Assembly: GCA_002298995.1 (NCBI GenBank)
Contig: DBMO01000021.1
Location: 1-40,481, forward strand
Source: Desulfarculales bacterium UBA696
GTDB lineage: Bacteria; Desulfobacterota; Syntrophobacteria; Syntrophobacterales; Syntrophobacteraceae
Length of the DNA stretch: 40,481 nt
Direction of reading: 5' to 3'
Part shown: positions 32,544 to 40,481 of the stretch, piece by piece
Numbering within the stretch: the first letter of the stretch is position 1
Layout: each line of letters starts with the position of its first letter
The notes under the pieces: generated by a model
The model's database searches: none
What the model saw: the letters and a program-made list of their open reading frames with translations, nothing else
What the model was told of the DNA's origin: nothing
Program-made: the position numbers and the translations under genes

Positions 32544-33026
32544 CTAGCTTGTCATGGGAGCTATGTATATCTCCACGAATGTGTAGATCGTTCCTTCGTA
32601 GAGTATTATAACGCATGTCTTATCGGGTTTTTCAAAGATCAGAGCAGATCTTTTGTACCGGAACTGCCCCTTTGGTTTCCATCCCTGGTAAGGCATCGAC
32701 ATGCTGAAGTAGGTAATAAGAGAGTTGATATCCACCCTGCCGCGCAGCGTAAGAATGCCGGTCTTCATCGCTCCGGCCTGAAACACGTAGGACTCCTTGG
32801 GCATAAGGTCGAGTTCCGCGGGGATCGGAATATCGGGAAAATCCAGATACTGTGCCTTGGGAGTACCCGCCTGGGGCGGCGGAGGCGCCCCCTGCTCCTG
32901 GCCTGGAGGCGTCTGCATAACCGGGTTTGGCGGCGGTGCGTTCGAAGAACGGCACCCGGATGCGGCCATAAAGCAGAACGTCACGGCAAGAAACCATAAC
33001 ACCCGGTTTTGTCTCAAGATTTTCAT
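32544..33026 (-). CDS. Predicted lipoprotein, function unknown
   Basis: 160 residues; GGGAGG before the ATG. The signal peptide ends at lipobox AASGC (Cys25), then a Pro/Gly-rich spacer (~28-58). The mature domain reads DFPDIPIPAELDLMPKESYV, with MKTGILTLRGRVDINSLITY, SMPYQGW and SALIFEKPDKTCVII. This repeats a form seen in other delta-proteobacterial lipoproteins, but I cannot name a function. It is upstream of coaBC on the same strand (42 bp gap). Confidence 0.75.
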   Translation of the reverse strand: MKILRQNRVLWFLAVTFCFMAASGCRSSNAPPPNPVMQTPPGQEQGAPPPPQAGTPKAQYLDFPDIPIPAELDLMPKESYVFQAGAMKTGILTLRGRVDINSLITYFSMSMPYQGWKPKGQFRYKRSALIFEKPDKTCVIILYEGTIYTFVEIYIAPMTS

Positions 33027-33107
33027 GTCGCCTCCCTTAATTGTCCGATAATTTGCTCGGCAAAGGCTAGCCGAATCCCTATTTTGATCAAGCCCTTTTT
33101 TATATGT

Positions 33108-33755
33108 TTAACGGTTGTTTAGCAAGAAAAAGGGGTTTTGGCTTTTCTCCCTGCCCACGCTGGTCTTCGGACCATGCCCAGGGTAGATCGCCGTTTTTTC
33201 GGGGAGAGTGAAAATCTTCTTCCGTATTGAATTCAGGATCTCTTCGTGGGAGCCTCCAAGAAAATCCGTCCTGCCGACCGAGCCGGGAAAAATGAGATCG
33301 CCGGTAAACAGCATTCCCTGGTCTCCGAGGTAGAAAGTGACGTGCCCAGGGGTGTGTCCGGGAGTCTCGATCACCTCTATCGCGATGTCTCCCAGCATCA
33401 GTTTATCGCCTTGGGCCAGGTCGTGGTCCACATCCGAGGGTGCAACTGGGCGGATTTCCGGGGAAAACCGCGGGGCAAGGCCGAAAATTACCTGGAGCAG
33501 TGTGGGCTGGTCTTTCGAACTGATGTAAATCAGGCCTCCCGATTGGCGCTTTAGGGTCCATGCCGCCATAATGTGGTCGAAATGGGCGTGGGTGCATAAA
33601 ATTGCCACAAGGTCCAGCCCAAGCTCACGGAGCTTGTTCGAGATCCGTGTGCCTTCCGCCCCGGGATCGATCACCCCCGCCTGCCCGCTTTTTCTATCGC
33701 CGATCAGATAGCAGTTAGTCTGAAATACGCCCACGGTGAGGTGCTCGAGGATCAT
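33108..33755 (-). CDS. MBL-fold metallo-hydrolase (glyoxalase II-like)
   Basis: 215 residues from ATG 33755, with AAAGGG upstream; an open frame to 33926 is not used. The metal motifs are LCTHAHFDH (HxHxDH), ETPGHTPGHVTFY (His), LFTGDLIF (Asp) and YPGHGPKT (His). The short single-domain form matches the hydroxyacylglutathione-hydrolase-like subgroup, though without glutathione-binding arms, so it may act on another thioester. Downstream of the nitroreductase gene. Confidence 0.88.
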   Translation of the reverse strand: MILEHLTVGVFQTNCYLIGDRKSGQAGVIDPGAEGTRISNKLRELGLDLVAILCTHAHFDHIMAAWTLKRQSGGLIYISSKDQPTLLQVIFGLAPRFSPEIRPVAPSDVDHDLAQGDKLMLGDIAIEVIETPGHTPGHVTFYLGDQGMLFTGDLIFPGSVGRTDFLGGSHEEILNSIRKKIFTLPEKTAIYPGHGPKTSVGREKSQNPFFLLNNR

Positions 33756-33925
33756 TGATGAAACCCTTTTATATGGCCGAAAGGACATTGCGGATTGTGC
33801 CCGCTCTACAACACCGGTAACAAGTTTCCATGGCGTCCAACGATGCCGGGATCGGCCCCAAATTGGTTTCCCGCAAAGGGCTGCAAAGATTGCAACCCCC
33901 GCCAAACATAAGGGATTCCGGCGCA

Positions 33926-34450
33926 TTATTTATCGAATATTATCAGCTCCTCTATAGGTTTGCGATGGGAGGTCTGGTTTTTGTGGGCGGGGTGGCCGAC
34001 TGCAACCACGGCCATGAGTTCCAGTCTTTCGGGCAGTTTCAGGATTTCGAGCACTTTTTCCTTGTTCTTGAGAATCTCGCCGATCCACACGGCGCCCAGG
34101 CCCAGGGAGTGCAGCGCAAGGAGCAGTGTTTGAAGGCATGACCCCACGGCCTGACAGTCTTTCGTGCGGTCATAGCTGGCTTCATTATCCAGGAACACGG
34201 GTACCAGGACCGGCGCCGATTTCAAAATAGTGGAATACCTGGTAAGGGCGCCCAGCTTCTCCTTTACTTCGGGGTCCCGGATCAGGGCGAAGCGCCATGG
34301 CTGGTTATTTAATCCCGAGGGCGCCCAGGAGGCGGCTTTTAGTGCCTGAAGGATGAGGTCGCGGTCAACCGTCGCATCCTCGAAATGGCGAATGCTCCTG
34401 CGTTCGAATATTGCCTTCAAAACGGGGGATTCAATTCCTTGTTCGCTCAA
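33926..34450 (-). CDS. Nitroreductase-family flavoprotein
   Basis: 174 residues from TTG 34450, chosen because AAGGAG sits six bases upstream; a longer frame to 34492 lacks a site. FERRSIRHF and AASWAPSGLNNQPWRFALIR are the FMN-binding N-terminal motifs. The middle CQAVGSCLQTLLLALHSLGL and GAVWIGEI and the late VAVGHPAH are also typical. It uses FMN with NAD(P)H; the substrate is unknown. It and the MBL gene face away from the mla operon. Confidence 0.88.
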   Translation of the reverse strand: MSEQGIESPVLKAIFERRSIRHFEDATVDRDLILQALKAASWAPSGLNNQPWRFALIRDPEVKEKLGALTRYSTILKSAPVLVPVFLDNEASYDRTKDCQAVGSCLQTLLLALHSLGLGAVWIGEILKNKEKVLEILKLPERLELMAVVAVGHPAHKNQTSHRKPIEELIIFDK

Positions 34451-34811
34451 TGTATTCTCCTTGATTCGTTCGTGGCGGCAAAGGGCAACCAAAATTCATT
34501 CCCGAATTGCGCAATCGTTACGAGCTGCCCTGCTCAGGGCCGCTCCGTGCCATTCCAGGAGGAAACTCCATTTTTATACCAAATCTTGAGTACGGATTCG
34601 CCATAAAATTCGGAGCACAAATTTCGTTTATGTTTTATATTTAGAATCCGTTGTTCTATATAATACCCTCTTCCATATTAATGTCTCCAATGGGACCGTT
34701 GAACCGGGGTCGGAAATCCCGGCCCTGAATGTATTGACTGAGGGCTGGAGAGCGTTTAGAGAAACAAAAGGACCCGATCTTTTTAGAAAAGGAAAGCCAG
34801 GGAAAGCGTAA
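34451..34811. promoter_or_regulatory. Divergent promoter region between nitroreductase and STAS-Mla genes
   Basis: No gene. An AT-rich block at 34621-34665 contains TATAAT (34659-34664) reading forward. A good -35 is not visible, so this is only a tentative promoter for the STAS-Mla operon. Confidence 0.35.
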
Positions 34812-35141
34812 ATGATTAAATCGCTGATAAGTTGTCCGAGTCCGGAGCATGCCGTCCTTGAGTTTAATGGGCTTTTCGACAGGAGCACGGCCCATAAGGT
34901 TCGCAGGGATTCACTGAAATTAGTGCAAAAACAGGGATCTCGCGAGCTTGAGATTGATCTCACTAATGCCCGGTGCATTGACACATCCTGCGTGGCCGTA
35001 CTGGTAGAAATCCTCAATACCGTGCGCAAACAGGGTGGAAAGCTCAAACTGACAGGAATCGACGACAACACCGCCAGGATGATCTCCCTTTCGCAACTCG
35101 ATGAGATCTTCGAAGATGTTATAGTTGCGGAGAAGAAATAA
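34812..35141 (+). CDS. STAS-domain protein, MlaB-like
   Basis: 109 residues, a stand-alone STAS domain. LEIDLTNARCIDTSCVAVLVE is the core strand-helix turn (usual DxSGxxxL; here DTSCVAVL), and LKLTGIDDNTARMISLSQLDEIFE closes the fold. In Mla systems a STAS protein binds the ABC ATPase and is needed for the complex; the three Mla genes follow at once. An anti-sigma antagonist is the alternative, but position favours MlaB. The start is preceded by GGGA. Confidence 0.75.
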   Translation: MIKSLISCPSPEHAVLEFNGLFDRSTAHKVRRDSLKLVQKQGSRELEIDLTNARCIDTSCVAVLVEILNTVRKQGGKLKLTGIDDNTARMISLSQLDEIFEDVIVAEKK

Positions 35142-35146
35142 CCTAC

Positions 35147-35941
35147 ATGCCTTCAGCCGATCTGATAGAGGTCCGCGGCCTAAAGAGTTTCTACAGGGGC
35201 CGGCAGGTACTTTTTGACGTAACTTTCGGCATTCCGAGCCACCAGGTCACTGTCATAATGGGTGCAAGCGGTTGCGGTAAAACCACTTTGCTGCGCCACC
35301 TCATCGGGCTGAAATGCACCGGCCAGGGGCAGATTCTGGTCGATGGTGAAGATCTCGGCAGCTTTTCCGAGGGCCTGCTGAAGAGCTACCGGCGCAGGAT
35401 AGGTGTTCTGTTTCAGGGCGGGGCGCTCTTCAATTCCATGAGCCTGCGGGAGAATATTGCGGTCCCCCTCAAGGTCCACACGAAGCTTGCCGACGAAACG
35501 ATCCGGATTATGACCGTGATGAAGCTCAACATGGTGGGGCTGTCGGATTTTTCCGAGTTCATGCCGTCTCAGCTGAGCGGTGGAATGAGAAAACGGGCCG
35601 GCCTTGCGAGGGCCCTTGCCATGGACCCGGAAATTCTTTTTGTGGACGAACCTTCCTCGGGCCTCGATCCAATAACGGCCGCGGGACTCGACCGCCTGCT
35701 TCTCGATCTTCGCGAAACCCTCGGAATGACGGTAGTGGTGGTGACACATGAACTGGAAAGCGCGTTCAAAATAGCTGATCGGATTGTGATGATGGATAAG
35801 GGCAGGGTAATGGCCCTGGGGGCTCCGGATGAGGTGCGAAGAAGTACCGATGAGCGCGTGCTGCAGTTTTTGAACAGGGAGGCCGACACCCACATGATCA
35901 ATATCGATTCATATTACGAGTCCCTGCTTGACAAGGAGTAG
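35147..35941 (+). CDS. mlaF: MlaF-type ABC transporter ATPase (phospholipid transport)
   Basis: 264 residues. Walker A GASGCGKTTLLRH, Q-loop VLFQGGALFNSM, signature LSGGMRKRAGLARAL, Walker B ILFVDEPSSGLDPITA and H-loop VTHELES. FQGGALFNSM and the GGMRKR signature are the marks of the Mkl/MlaF group. It powers retrograde or anterograde phospholipid movement across the envelope with MlaE and MlaD. Its 3' end overlaps or nearly abuts mlaE. Confidence 0.93.
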   Translation: MPSADLIEVRGLKSFYRGRQVLFDVTFGIPSHQVTVIMGASGCGKTTLLRHLIGLKCTGQGQILVDGEDLGSFSEGLLKSYRRRIGVLFQGGALFNSMSLRENIAVPLKVHTKLADETIRIMTVMKLNMVGLSDFSEFMPSQLSGGMRKRAGLARALAMDPEILFVDEPSSGLDPITAAGLDRLLLDLRETLGMTVVVVTHELESAFKIADRIVMMDKGRVMALGAPDEVRRSTDERVLQFLNREADTHMINIDSYYESLLDKE

Positions 35942-35966
35942 TGGTCGACAGGGCTTTTGGGCCGGC

Positions 35967-36764
35967 ATGGGGGAATGGATGGTGCAACTGATCCGGTCGC
36001 TTGGCGCTTACGGGATGCGAGAAATACTCAGCGTGGGGAGAATGGGTATATTTTTTCTCTATACCATGCGAGGGATGTTCGTCGCGCCAGGTAAGTTCTG
36101 GCCGGTCGTAAAACATATCGAATTCATAGGGACCAAATCCATCTTCGTAATTGGTTTTACCGCGGCCTTCAGCGGGATGGTACTTGGGCTTCAGGGCTAT
36201 TATACGCTCTCTAAATTCGCATCGGAAGGCCTTCTGGGCTCGGCTGTCGCCCTGACCCTCATTCGCGAGCTGGGGCCGGTACTTACGGCACTAATGGTGT
36301 CCGGGCGCGCGGGTTCTGCAATAACGGCCGAAATCGGGATAATGCGGATCGAGGAGCAGATAGACGCCCTTGACTGCATGGCTATTGACCCCTATGCCTA
36401 TATGATCACCCCGAGGTTTATCGCCTGCCTCATTGCCCTTCCCCTGCTCACGGCTTTTTGCGATGTAGTTGGGATATTCGGCGGCTATGCAATCGGGGTG
36501 GACTTGCTGGGTGTGAGTGCCGGCGCCTTCTGGGACGGGGTTTATTCCAGCGTCGTTTGGAAGGATGTCTATATGGGCATCATCAAGTCCGCTGTTTTTT
36601 CGGTCCTGATAATTTGGATTTGCACCTACAAGGGTTTTTACTCGGGAGTGGATGAAGGCAGCTTTGGGCCTGAACAGGTGAGCCGCGCAACGACGGACGC
36701 CGTTGTCATCTCATCGATTTCCATCCTGGTCAGTGACTACATAATTACCTCGATTATGCTCTAA
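35967..36764 (+). CDS. mlaE: MlaE-type permease
   Basis: 265 residues from ATG 35967; TTG 35928, overlapping mlaF, is the other in-frame start, and neither has a clear ribosome-binding site. There are about five membrane segments. Family motifs are LIRELGPVLTALMVSGRAGSA, EIGIMRIEEQIDALDCMAID and ITPRFIACLIALPLLT, then DEGSFGPEQVSRATTDAVV (the D/E-G...V-G...T..AVV end). It forms the membrane part of the Mla phospholipid transporter. Confidence 0.9.
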   Translation: MGEWMVQLIRSLGAYGMREILSVGRMGIFFLYTMRGMFVAPGKFWPVVKHIEFIGTKSIFVIGFTAAFSGMVLGLQGYYTLSKFASEGLLGSAVALTLIRELGPVLTALMVSGRAGSAITAEIGIMRIEEQIDALDCMAIDPYAYMITPRFIACLIALPLLTAFCDVVGIFGGYAIGVDLLGVSAGAFWDGVYSSVVWKDVYMGIIKSAVFSVLIIWICTYKGFYSGVDEGSFGPEQVSRATTDAVVISSISILVSDYIITSIML

Positions 36765-36777
36765 TTAAGGGAAGAGT

Positions 36778-37254
36778 ATGGATAAAAAGTGGCTCGAGTT
36801 CAGCGTGGGAGTTTTCATCCTGGTTGGCCTTGCGTGCCTGACATATCTGTCAGTCAGCCTCGGACACCTCCGGCTCGGCCACTCGACCTACGAGATCAAG
36901 GCCGTATTTTCAACCGTTTCCGGCCTTAAAGCCAAGGCGCCCGTAGCCATGGCCGGGGTGACTATCGGAGAGGTTCAGGACATTAAGCTAAGGGATGGAC
37001 AGGCTCAGGTTATTTTGTCGATCGGCAATGACATCAAGCTCGAGGATGACTCGGTCGCAAGTATCAGAACATCGGGGATAATCGGCGACAAGTACATCTC
37101 GATTTCTCCTGGCGCATCTGACAACTACATCACACCCGGAGGCACCATCCGTGAGACTCGGCCCCCTCTGGATATCGAGGCGCTTATATCCAAATTCGCC
37201 TTCGGAAGCCTGGACAAGGAGATCAAGGGTACCAAGCCAGCTCCAGCCGAGTAG
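36778..37254 (+). CDS. mlaD: MlaD-type MCE-domain protein
   Basis: 158 residues, ATG with AAGGGAAG upstream. One N-terminal membrane anchor (SVGVFILVGLACLTYLSVSL) is followed by a single MCE domain: VFSTVSGLKAKAPVAMAGVT, GEVQDIKL and SIRTSGIIGDKYISISPG. It forms the periplasmic hexameric ring that binds lipid next to MlaE. No mlaC or mlaA is adjacent; the next gene is an SDR-like epimerase. Confidence 0.93.
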   Translation: MDKKWLEFSVGVFILVGLACLTYLSVSLGHLRLGHSTYEIKAVFSTVSGLKAKAPVAMAGVTIGEVQDIKLRDGQAQVILSIGNDIKLEDDSVASIRTSGIIGDKYISISPGASDNYITPGGTIRETRPPLDIEALISKFAFGSLDKEIKGTKPAPAE

Positions 37255-37299
37255 TGTGGGGCGTGCATTTCGCCGGGTGTCTCTTTTTGGGGAGGCGGA

Positions 37300-38232
37300 A
37301 TGAAAATTTTCGTTACGGGCGGAAGCGGTTTTGTCGGAAAATACCTGACCAGGAGACTTTCCGAATCCGGGCATGAAATCCTTGTACTCACCCGGTACGC
37401 CAGGGGCTCGGAAAATAAGCTGCCTTGGGCATCGATTATAGAGGGCGATCCCAAAAAGCCTGGCCCCTGGCAGGAAAACGCCGCCCAAAGCGACGCTGTA
37501 ATAAATCTCGCCGGTAGTTCCATCTTCACAATTTGGACCGATTCTGCCCGCAAGTCCATCCTCGAGAGTCGTCTTCTGACCACGCACAACATAGCCGATG
37601 CGCTTTCAGGTTCCGGAGAAAACAAGATCCTGCTCAATGCATCCGCTGTCGGCTACTACGGCAGCCGCCTGGACGACAAAGAATTCGACGAAAACGGCCA
37701 GCCTGGCGACGAGTTCATGTCGCGGATCTGCACAAGGTGGGAAGAGGAAGCCAAAAGGGCCGCCAGGAGTGGCGCCCGGGTGGTCCTGTGCCGCTTCGGG
37801 GTCGTGCTTGGCAGGAAAGGGGGCGCTCTTTCCAAAATGGCGCCCGCCTTTCGCCGGTTTCTAGGAGGCGCCATCGGAAGCGGCAGGCAATGGTTCCCGT
37901 GGATTCACGAAGAAGATCTTCTCAGGATTTTTTTGTTCGCAATTGAAAATCCCGGTATTTCAGGCCCGATAAACTGCGTTTCGCCCAACCCGGTAAGGAA
38001 CGCGGAATTTTCCAAAACCCTCGCCGCAACGCTCGGCAGGCCTATCCTGCTTCCTTCCGTGCCGGCGTTTGTTCTTCGCATGGTGCTCGGTGAGATGGCG
38101 AAAGTTCTTGTCATGGGCCAGCGGGTGGTTCCGAAAAGGTTACTCGAAAGCGGCTTCTCTTTCAGATTCCCAACTCTGCGCGGAGCGCTCGAAGATTTGC
38201 TCATGCACACCCCCGGGTCGCAGCCCTTGTGA
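37300..38232 (+). CDS. SDR epimerase-like protein, YfcH/TIGR01777 family
   Basis: 310 residues, GGGGAGG before the ATG. The N-terminal FVTGGSGFVGKYLTRRL is the NAD(P)-binding Rossmann motif. Then come INLAGSSIF, NASAVGYYGSR (catalytic-type Tyr) and CRFGVVLGRKGGALSKM, with HEEDLLRIFLFAIE. The C-terminal DUF1731-like end (VPKRLLESGFSFRFPTLRGA) completes the family. The substrate is unknown. It probably follows mlaD in the same operon (45 bp gap). Confidence 0.9.
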   Translation: MKIFVTGGSGFVGKYLTRRLSESGHEILVLTRYARGSENKLPWASIIEGDPKKPGPWQENAAQSDAVINLAGSSIFTIWTDSARKSILESRLLTTHNIADALSGSGENKILLNASAVGYYGSRLDDKEFDENGQPGDEFMSRICTRWEEEAKRAARSGARVVLCRFGVVLGRKGGALSKMAPAFRRFLGGAIGSGRQWFPWIHEEDLLRIFLFAIENPGISGPINCVSPNPVRNAEFSKTLAATLGRPILLPSVPAFVLRMVLGEMAKVLVMGQRVVPKRLLESGFSFRFPTLRGALEDLLMHTPGSQPL

Positions 38233-38373
38233 AAAATTTATTAAGTAATAATTGGATTCGAACGACAATAATTACAGGAATATCCATACCCCTTTACTAC
38301 GATATTGTTTGTTTGTTTCTTCTATTCACTCTTTTCCATTGTTATGCATTATAGTGCAAAACAAACCAAATGC

Positions 38374-38402
38374 TTGACACGGTATTGCTATTGCTGTAGT
38401 AA
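38374..38402 (+). promoter_or_regulatory. Sigma70-type promoter for the cold-shock gene
   Basis: TTGACA at 38374-38379 and TAGTAA at 38397-38402 are separated by 17 bases. A start around 38409 would give an approximately 138-base untranslated leader (to ATG 38547), typical of cspA-like mRNAs that fold for cold-responsive translation. Otherwise 38233-38546 holds no gene. Confidence 0.65.
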
Positions 38403-38546
38403 AGTGACTTATCGGTAGCCTGTCGGTTTCGATCTGGATCAATAGGCAGATCGCCCGGCAAGCGGGGGGTATTGCAAGATTGCTCGATGTAGCGAAACTG
38501 CAAGCGATGGGAAAAGGCACCAGAGGAGAAGAAAGGATTTGCAGAA

Positions 38547-38750
38547 ATGTCGGAAGGCCGCGTGAAATGGTTCAACGACAAGAAGGGCTATGGTTTCATT
38601 GAAACCAAGGACCAGGGAGACGTTTTTGTCCACTACAGTGCCATTATGTCCGAAGGGTTTCGCTCGTTGAGCGAGGGGGACAAGGTATCCTTTGAAGTGG
38701 AACGTGGACCAAAAGGACCCCAGGCAGTCAACGTAAAAAAACTTCAGTAA
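38547..38750 (+). CDS. cspA: Cold-shock protein
   Basis: 67 residues, the usual length. GRVKWFNDKKGYGFIE (RNP1), DVFVHYSAI (RNP2) and VSFEVERGPKGPQAVNV are the cold-shock domain signatures. It is a single-stranded nucleic-acid chaperone. AAAGGA is 11-12 bases before the ATG. It has its own promoter, a long leader and a terminator, so it is monocistronic. Confidence 0.96.
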   Translation: MSEGRVKWFNDKKGYGFIETKDQGDVFVHYSAIMSEGFRSLSEGDKVSFEVERGPKGPQAVNVKKLQ

Positions 38751-38783
38751 CCCCTACTCTTTAAATTCGGTTGAAAAGCAAAG

Positions 38784-38809
38784 ACCGGGAAGAGCTTTCC
38801 CGGTTTTTT
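38784..38809 (+). terminator. Rho-independent terminator after cspA
   Basis: ACCGGGAA pairs with TTCCCGGT across a GAGCT loop, followed directly by a run of T. Confidence 0.88.
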
Positions 38810-39128
38810 AGTTTCTTGCCCCATGAGCAAACCTGATGCCGGCAGCGTGGTGTTGGGTTTCGCTGCTTCTTTACCCCCTGATTAAAAATCCATGGCCTCG
38901 GCAAACCAAATATTTCCAGGGATGATGTGGGCGCGACAGGTGTTGCATAAAAGACACACATGGGAAAAGATTTGTGTCTTTTAAGAAACACGGGCCGCCA
39001 AGTTGGTAATTGATCTTTGCTCGGAGGCCGTGTAAGAGTGCTACCCAGGATGGGTTTCGGGCATCTTTAGCAATCCCCATGGTTTGGTGCGAATATTGCT
39101 AATGGAGCCGCGAGGAGGAAAGAGGGGC
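38810..39128. other. Region upstream of lpxC with repeat relic and hairpin
   Basis: GTGTTGGGTTTCGCT at 38850-38864 repeats the arm of the ilvA terminator. An ACACGGGCC ... GGCCGTGT stem (about 38988-39033) could structure the leader of the lpxC mRNA. No gene is supported. Confidence 0.4.
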
Positions 39129-40070
39129 GTGATTACTTCACATTTAAGGCAACACACAATTGGAAATGAGGTGTGGTGCAGCGGAATCGGACTGCATTCA
39201 GGCCTCAAGGTGTCCTTGAGACTGAAACCGGCTGAAGATGGTTACGGAATCCGGTTTCGTCGTGTGGACGTATCTGATTCTCCGACCATTCCCGCAAGCC
39301 ACGGCTACATCGTAAATACCTTTCAGGCGACCACCATCGGTTTCGGCGGCGTTGTCGTTTCCACGATCGAGCACCTTGCCGCCGCGCTTTACTCGCGAGG
39401 CGTGGATAACGTGCTAGTAGAGGTGGACGGCCCCGAGGTGCCTATTTTTGACGGCAGTGCCGCGCCATTTCTCAAAATGATCGACAGGGCCGGAGTACGG
39501 GAACAGGACTCGACTCGCCGCTTTATGGCGATCGAGAAGGCGATAATTGTCCAGGAAGGGGACTCCTATATTCAGGCGCGGCCTTGTGAGCAATTGCGGG
39601 TGCGCTACTTGATAGATTTTCCGCATCCGAAGATAGGAAAGCAGGAATTTTCATGGGCGCTCGACAGCGGGAGCTTTGGCAGGGAAATAGCCAGGGCCAG
39701 GACGTTCGGATTTCTCAAAGACGTCCGCAGACTTCAGACAATGGGTCTTGCCCAGGGCGGCTCGCTTGCCAACGCCGTGGTGTTCGGCGATCAGGACCTG
39801 CTCAATGCCGGTGGATTCCGCTATTCCGACGAGTGCGTCCGGCACAAAATTCTTGATTTCATCGGGGACCTCGCACTTACCGGAATGAGGGTGCTCGGGG
39901 AGTTTGAAGTGCGCAAGGCCGGCCACGGTTTACATAGCAAGCTTTTGAACAGGCTAATGAGCCGACCCGATTACGTCGCATCAAGGCCCGCACAGAGACC
40001 GGCCATATTCGCCGCCTCCGAATTTTCTGCGATAGCCGGAAGGCTAGGCCATCGAAGCGAGACCCTCTAG
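39129..40070 (+). CDS. lpxC: UDP-3-O-acyl-N-acetylglucosamine deacetylase
   Basis: 313 residues from GTG 39129, with AGGAGG and AGAGGGG upstream; the frame is open to 39084 and ATG 39102 is possible but has no site. QHTIGNEVWCSGIGLHSGLK is the usual N-terminus. STIEHLAAALYS supplies zinc His, and DNVLVEVDGPEVPIFDGSAA follows. VRHKILDFIGDLAL supplies zinc His and Asp, and KAGHGLHSKLL carries the general acid His. This zinc enzyme makes the committed step of lipid A. A stem terminator follows. Confidence 0.95.
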   Translation: MITSHLRQHTIGNEVWCSGIGLHSGLKVSLRLKPAEDGYGIRFRRVDVSDSPTIPASHGYIVNTFQATTIGFGGVVVSTIEHLAAALYSRGVDNVLVEVDGPEVPIFDGSAAPFLKMIDRAGVREQDSTRRFMAIEKAIIVQEGDSYIQARPCEQLRVRYLIDFPHPKIGKQEFSWALDSGSFGREIARARTFGFLKDVRRLQTMGLAQGGSLANAVVFGDQDLLNAGGFRYSDECVRHKILDFIGDLALTGMRVLGEFEVRKAGHGLHSKLLNRLMSRPDYVASRPAQRPAIFAASEFSAIAGRLGHRSETL

Positions 40071-40090
40071 GTCCAAATAGAACTAAAACA

Positions 40091-40162
40091 AAAATCCCGT
40101 CACCAGGTACTCAACCGACGCTGTTAAACCCGCGGTCGAGTTCCCGGTGGCGGGATTTTCTA
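40091..40162 (+). terminator. Long-stem terminator after lpxC
   Basis: AAAATCCCGTCACC and GGTGGCGGGATTTT pair over the outside, and ACTCAACCG with CGGTCGAGT inside, then TCTATTTT. Confidence 0.75.
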
Positions 40163-40344
40163 TTTTGAAGTTGGTTGTTTGATGTCCCTCGCACGTATGG
40201 AAGTGTTACAGAGGTCCTAAAAACGCCTGTTACCTTTTCCTTTGGTCAATGGACCGCCAGGGAAGGGAGATTTCAGCCAATTCCAGCATTCTTATCTCTA
40301 TTCCGCTTGTGCAAAAGCTCTAAAACCTTGCCCCCCATGTTAAG

Positions 40345-40481
40345 GCTCTGATTATGGCGTTGTCTCATGAGGCTGTTGCGCGAATAGCCTTTTTTTGAAA
40401 CTGCCAAGTGGATCGGCAGGCGTGAGCGACGCGCGCGCCCTAACAACGTCATTCCCGCGGTGCTTCTGGGCGGGAATCCAG
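40345..40481 (+). repeat. Dispersed repeat, forward copy (cut by window end)
   Basis: Aligns with the reverse complement of 19099-19220. The first ~45 bases (TTATGGCGTTGTCTCATGAG onward) also resemble the inverted ends of 8631-8779. It ends in a GTCATTCCCGC ... GGGCGGGAATCC hairpin. I see no gene from 40163 to the end. Confidence 0.75.

Noticed and set aside
1..40481. tRNA, rRNA, CRISPR arrays
   Set aside because: I looked for T-loop GGTTCGAATCC-like sequences, rRNA landmarks and regularly spaced repeats and saw none; the short arrays at 2373-2580 are not CRISPR-spaced.

Overview
The window reads as chromosomal DNA of a Gram-negative, anaerobic, propionate-metabolising bacterium, most likely a Desulfobacterota / Syntrophobacterales-type organism. 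This rests on a split methylmalonyl-CoA mutase with MeaB and epimerase, a biotin-fused carboxyltransferase next to malate dehydrogenase, LPS genes (lpxC, GT9), an Mla lipid-transport operon and a moderately GC-rich base composition. The assignment is inference from gene content; no rRNA or other marker is present and I see no tRNA.

Layout. (1) 1-3147 is accessory DNA. It holds the C-terminal end of an RHS protein whose variable tip looks like vertebrate serum amyloid A (SAA), a small lipoprotein that may be its partner, an orphan phage-terminase-like HTH gene, and two copies of a ~145 bp repeat, one beside a decayed tyrosine recombinase. (2) 3148-9657 holds a P-loop kinase plus GT9 glycosyltransferase pair, then a minus-strand three-gene signalling operon with the order sensor kinase - coiled-coil lipoprotein - sigma54 response regulator (the GlrK-QseG-GlrR / QseE-G-F layout), then an orphan TupC/WtpC-like ABC ATPase. 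(3) 9871-13898 holds a protein with a kinase-type H-box but no ATPase domain, a PAS histidine kinase, and threonine ammonia-lyase. (4) 15002-18842 is the methylmalonyl-CoA cluster. (5) 19309-23703 holds two VTT-superfamily membrane proteins, a RelA/SpoT homologue whose synthetase site looks dead, and a 35-residue Lys-rich protein. (6) 24114-27556 is malate dehydrogenase, the carboxyltransferase and a small accessory subunit on the minus strand. (7) 27749-34450 is a run of minus-strand housekeeping genes (Rho_N protein, slipin + NfeD, UDG, CoaBC, lipoprotein, MBL hydrolase, nitroreductase). (8) 34812-38232 is a STAS-MlaF-MlaE-MlaD operon with an SDR-like gene, followed by a cold-shock protein and lpxC.

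How the genes work together. Regions 4 and 6 together supply most of the methylmalonyl-CoA pathway. The biotin carboxyltransferase can link oxaloacetate/pyruvate to propionyl-CoA/methylmalonyl-CoA, the epimerase and B12 mutase give succinyl-CoA, MeaB protects the mutase, and malate dehydrogenase regenerates oxaloacetate. Envelope functions (LPS, Mla, QseG-like lipoprotein, DedA/TVP38) are the second theme. A dispersed ~130 bp repeat family occurs at 19099-19220 (reverse) and 40345-40481 (forward), with half-copies arranged as inverted ends at 8631-8779. No CRISPR array, intact IS or complete prophage is visible.
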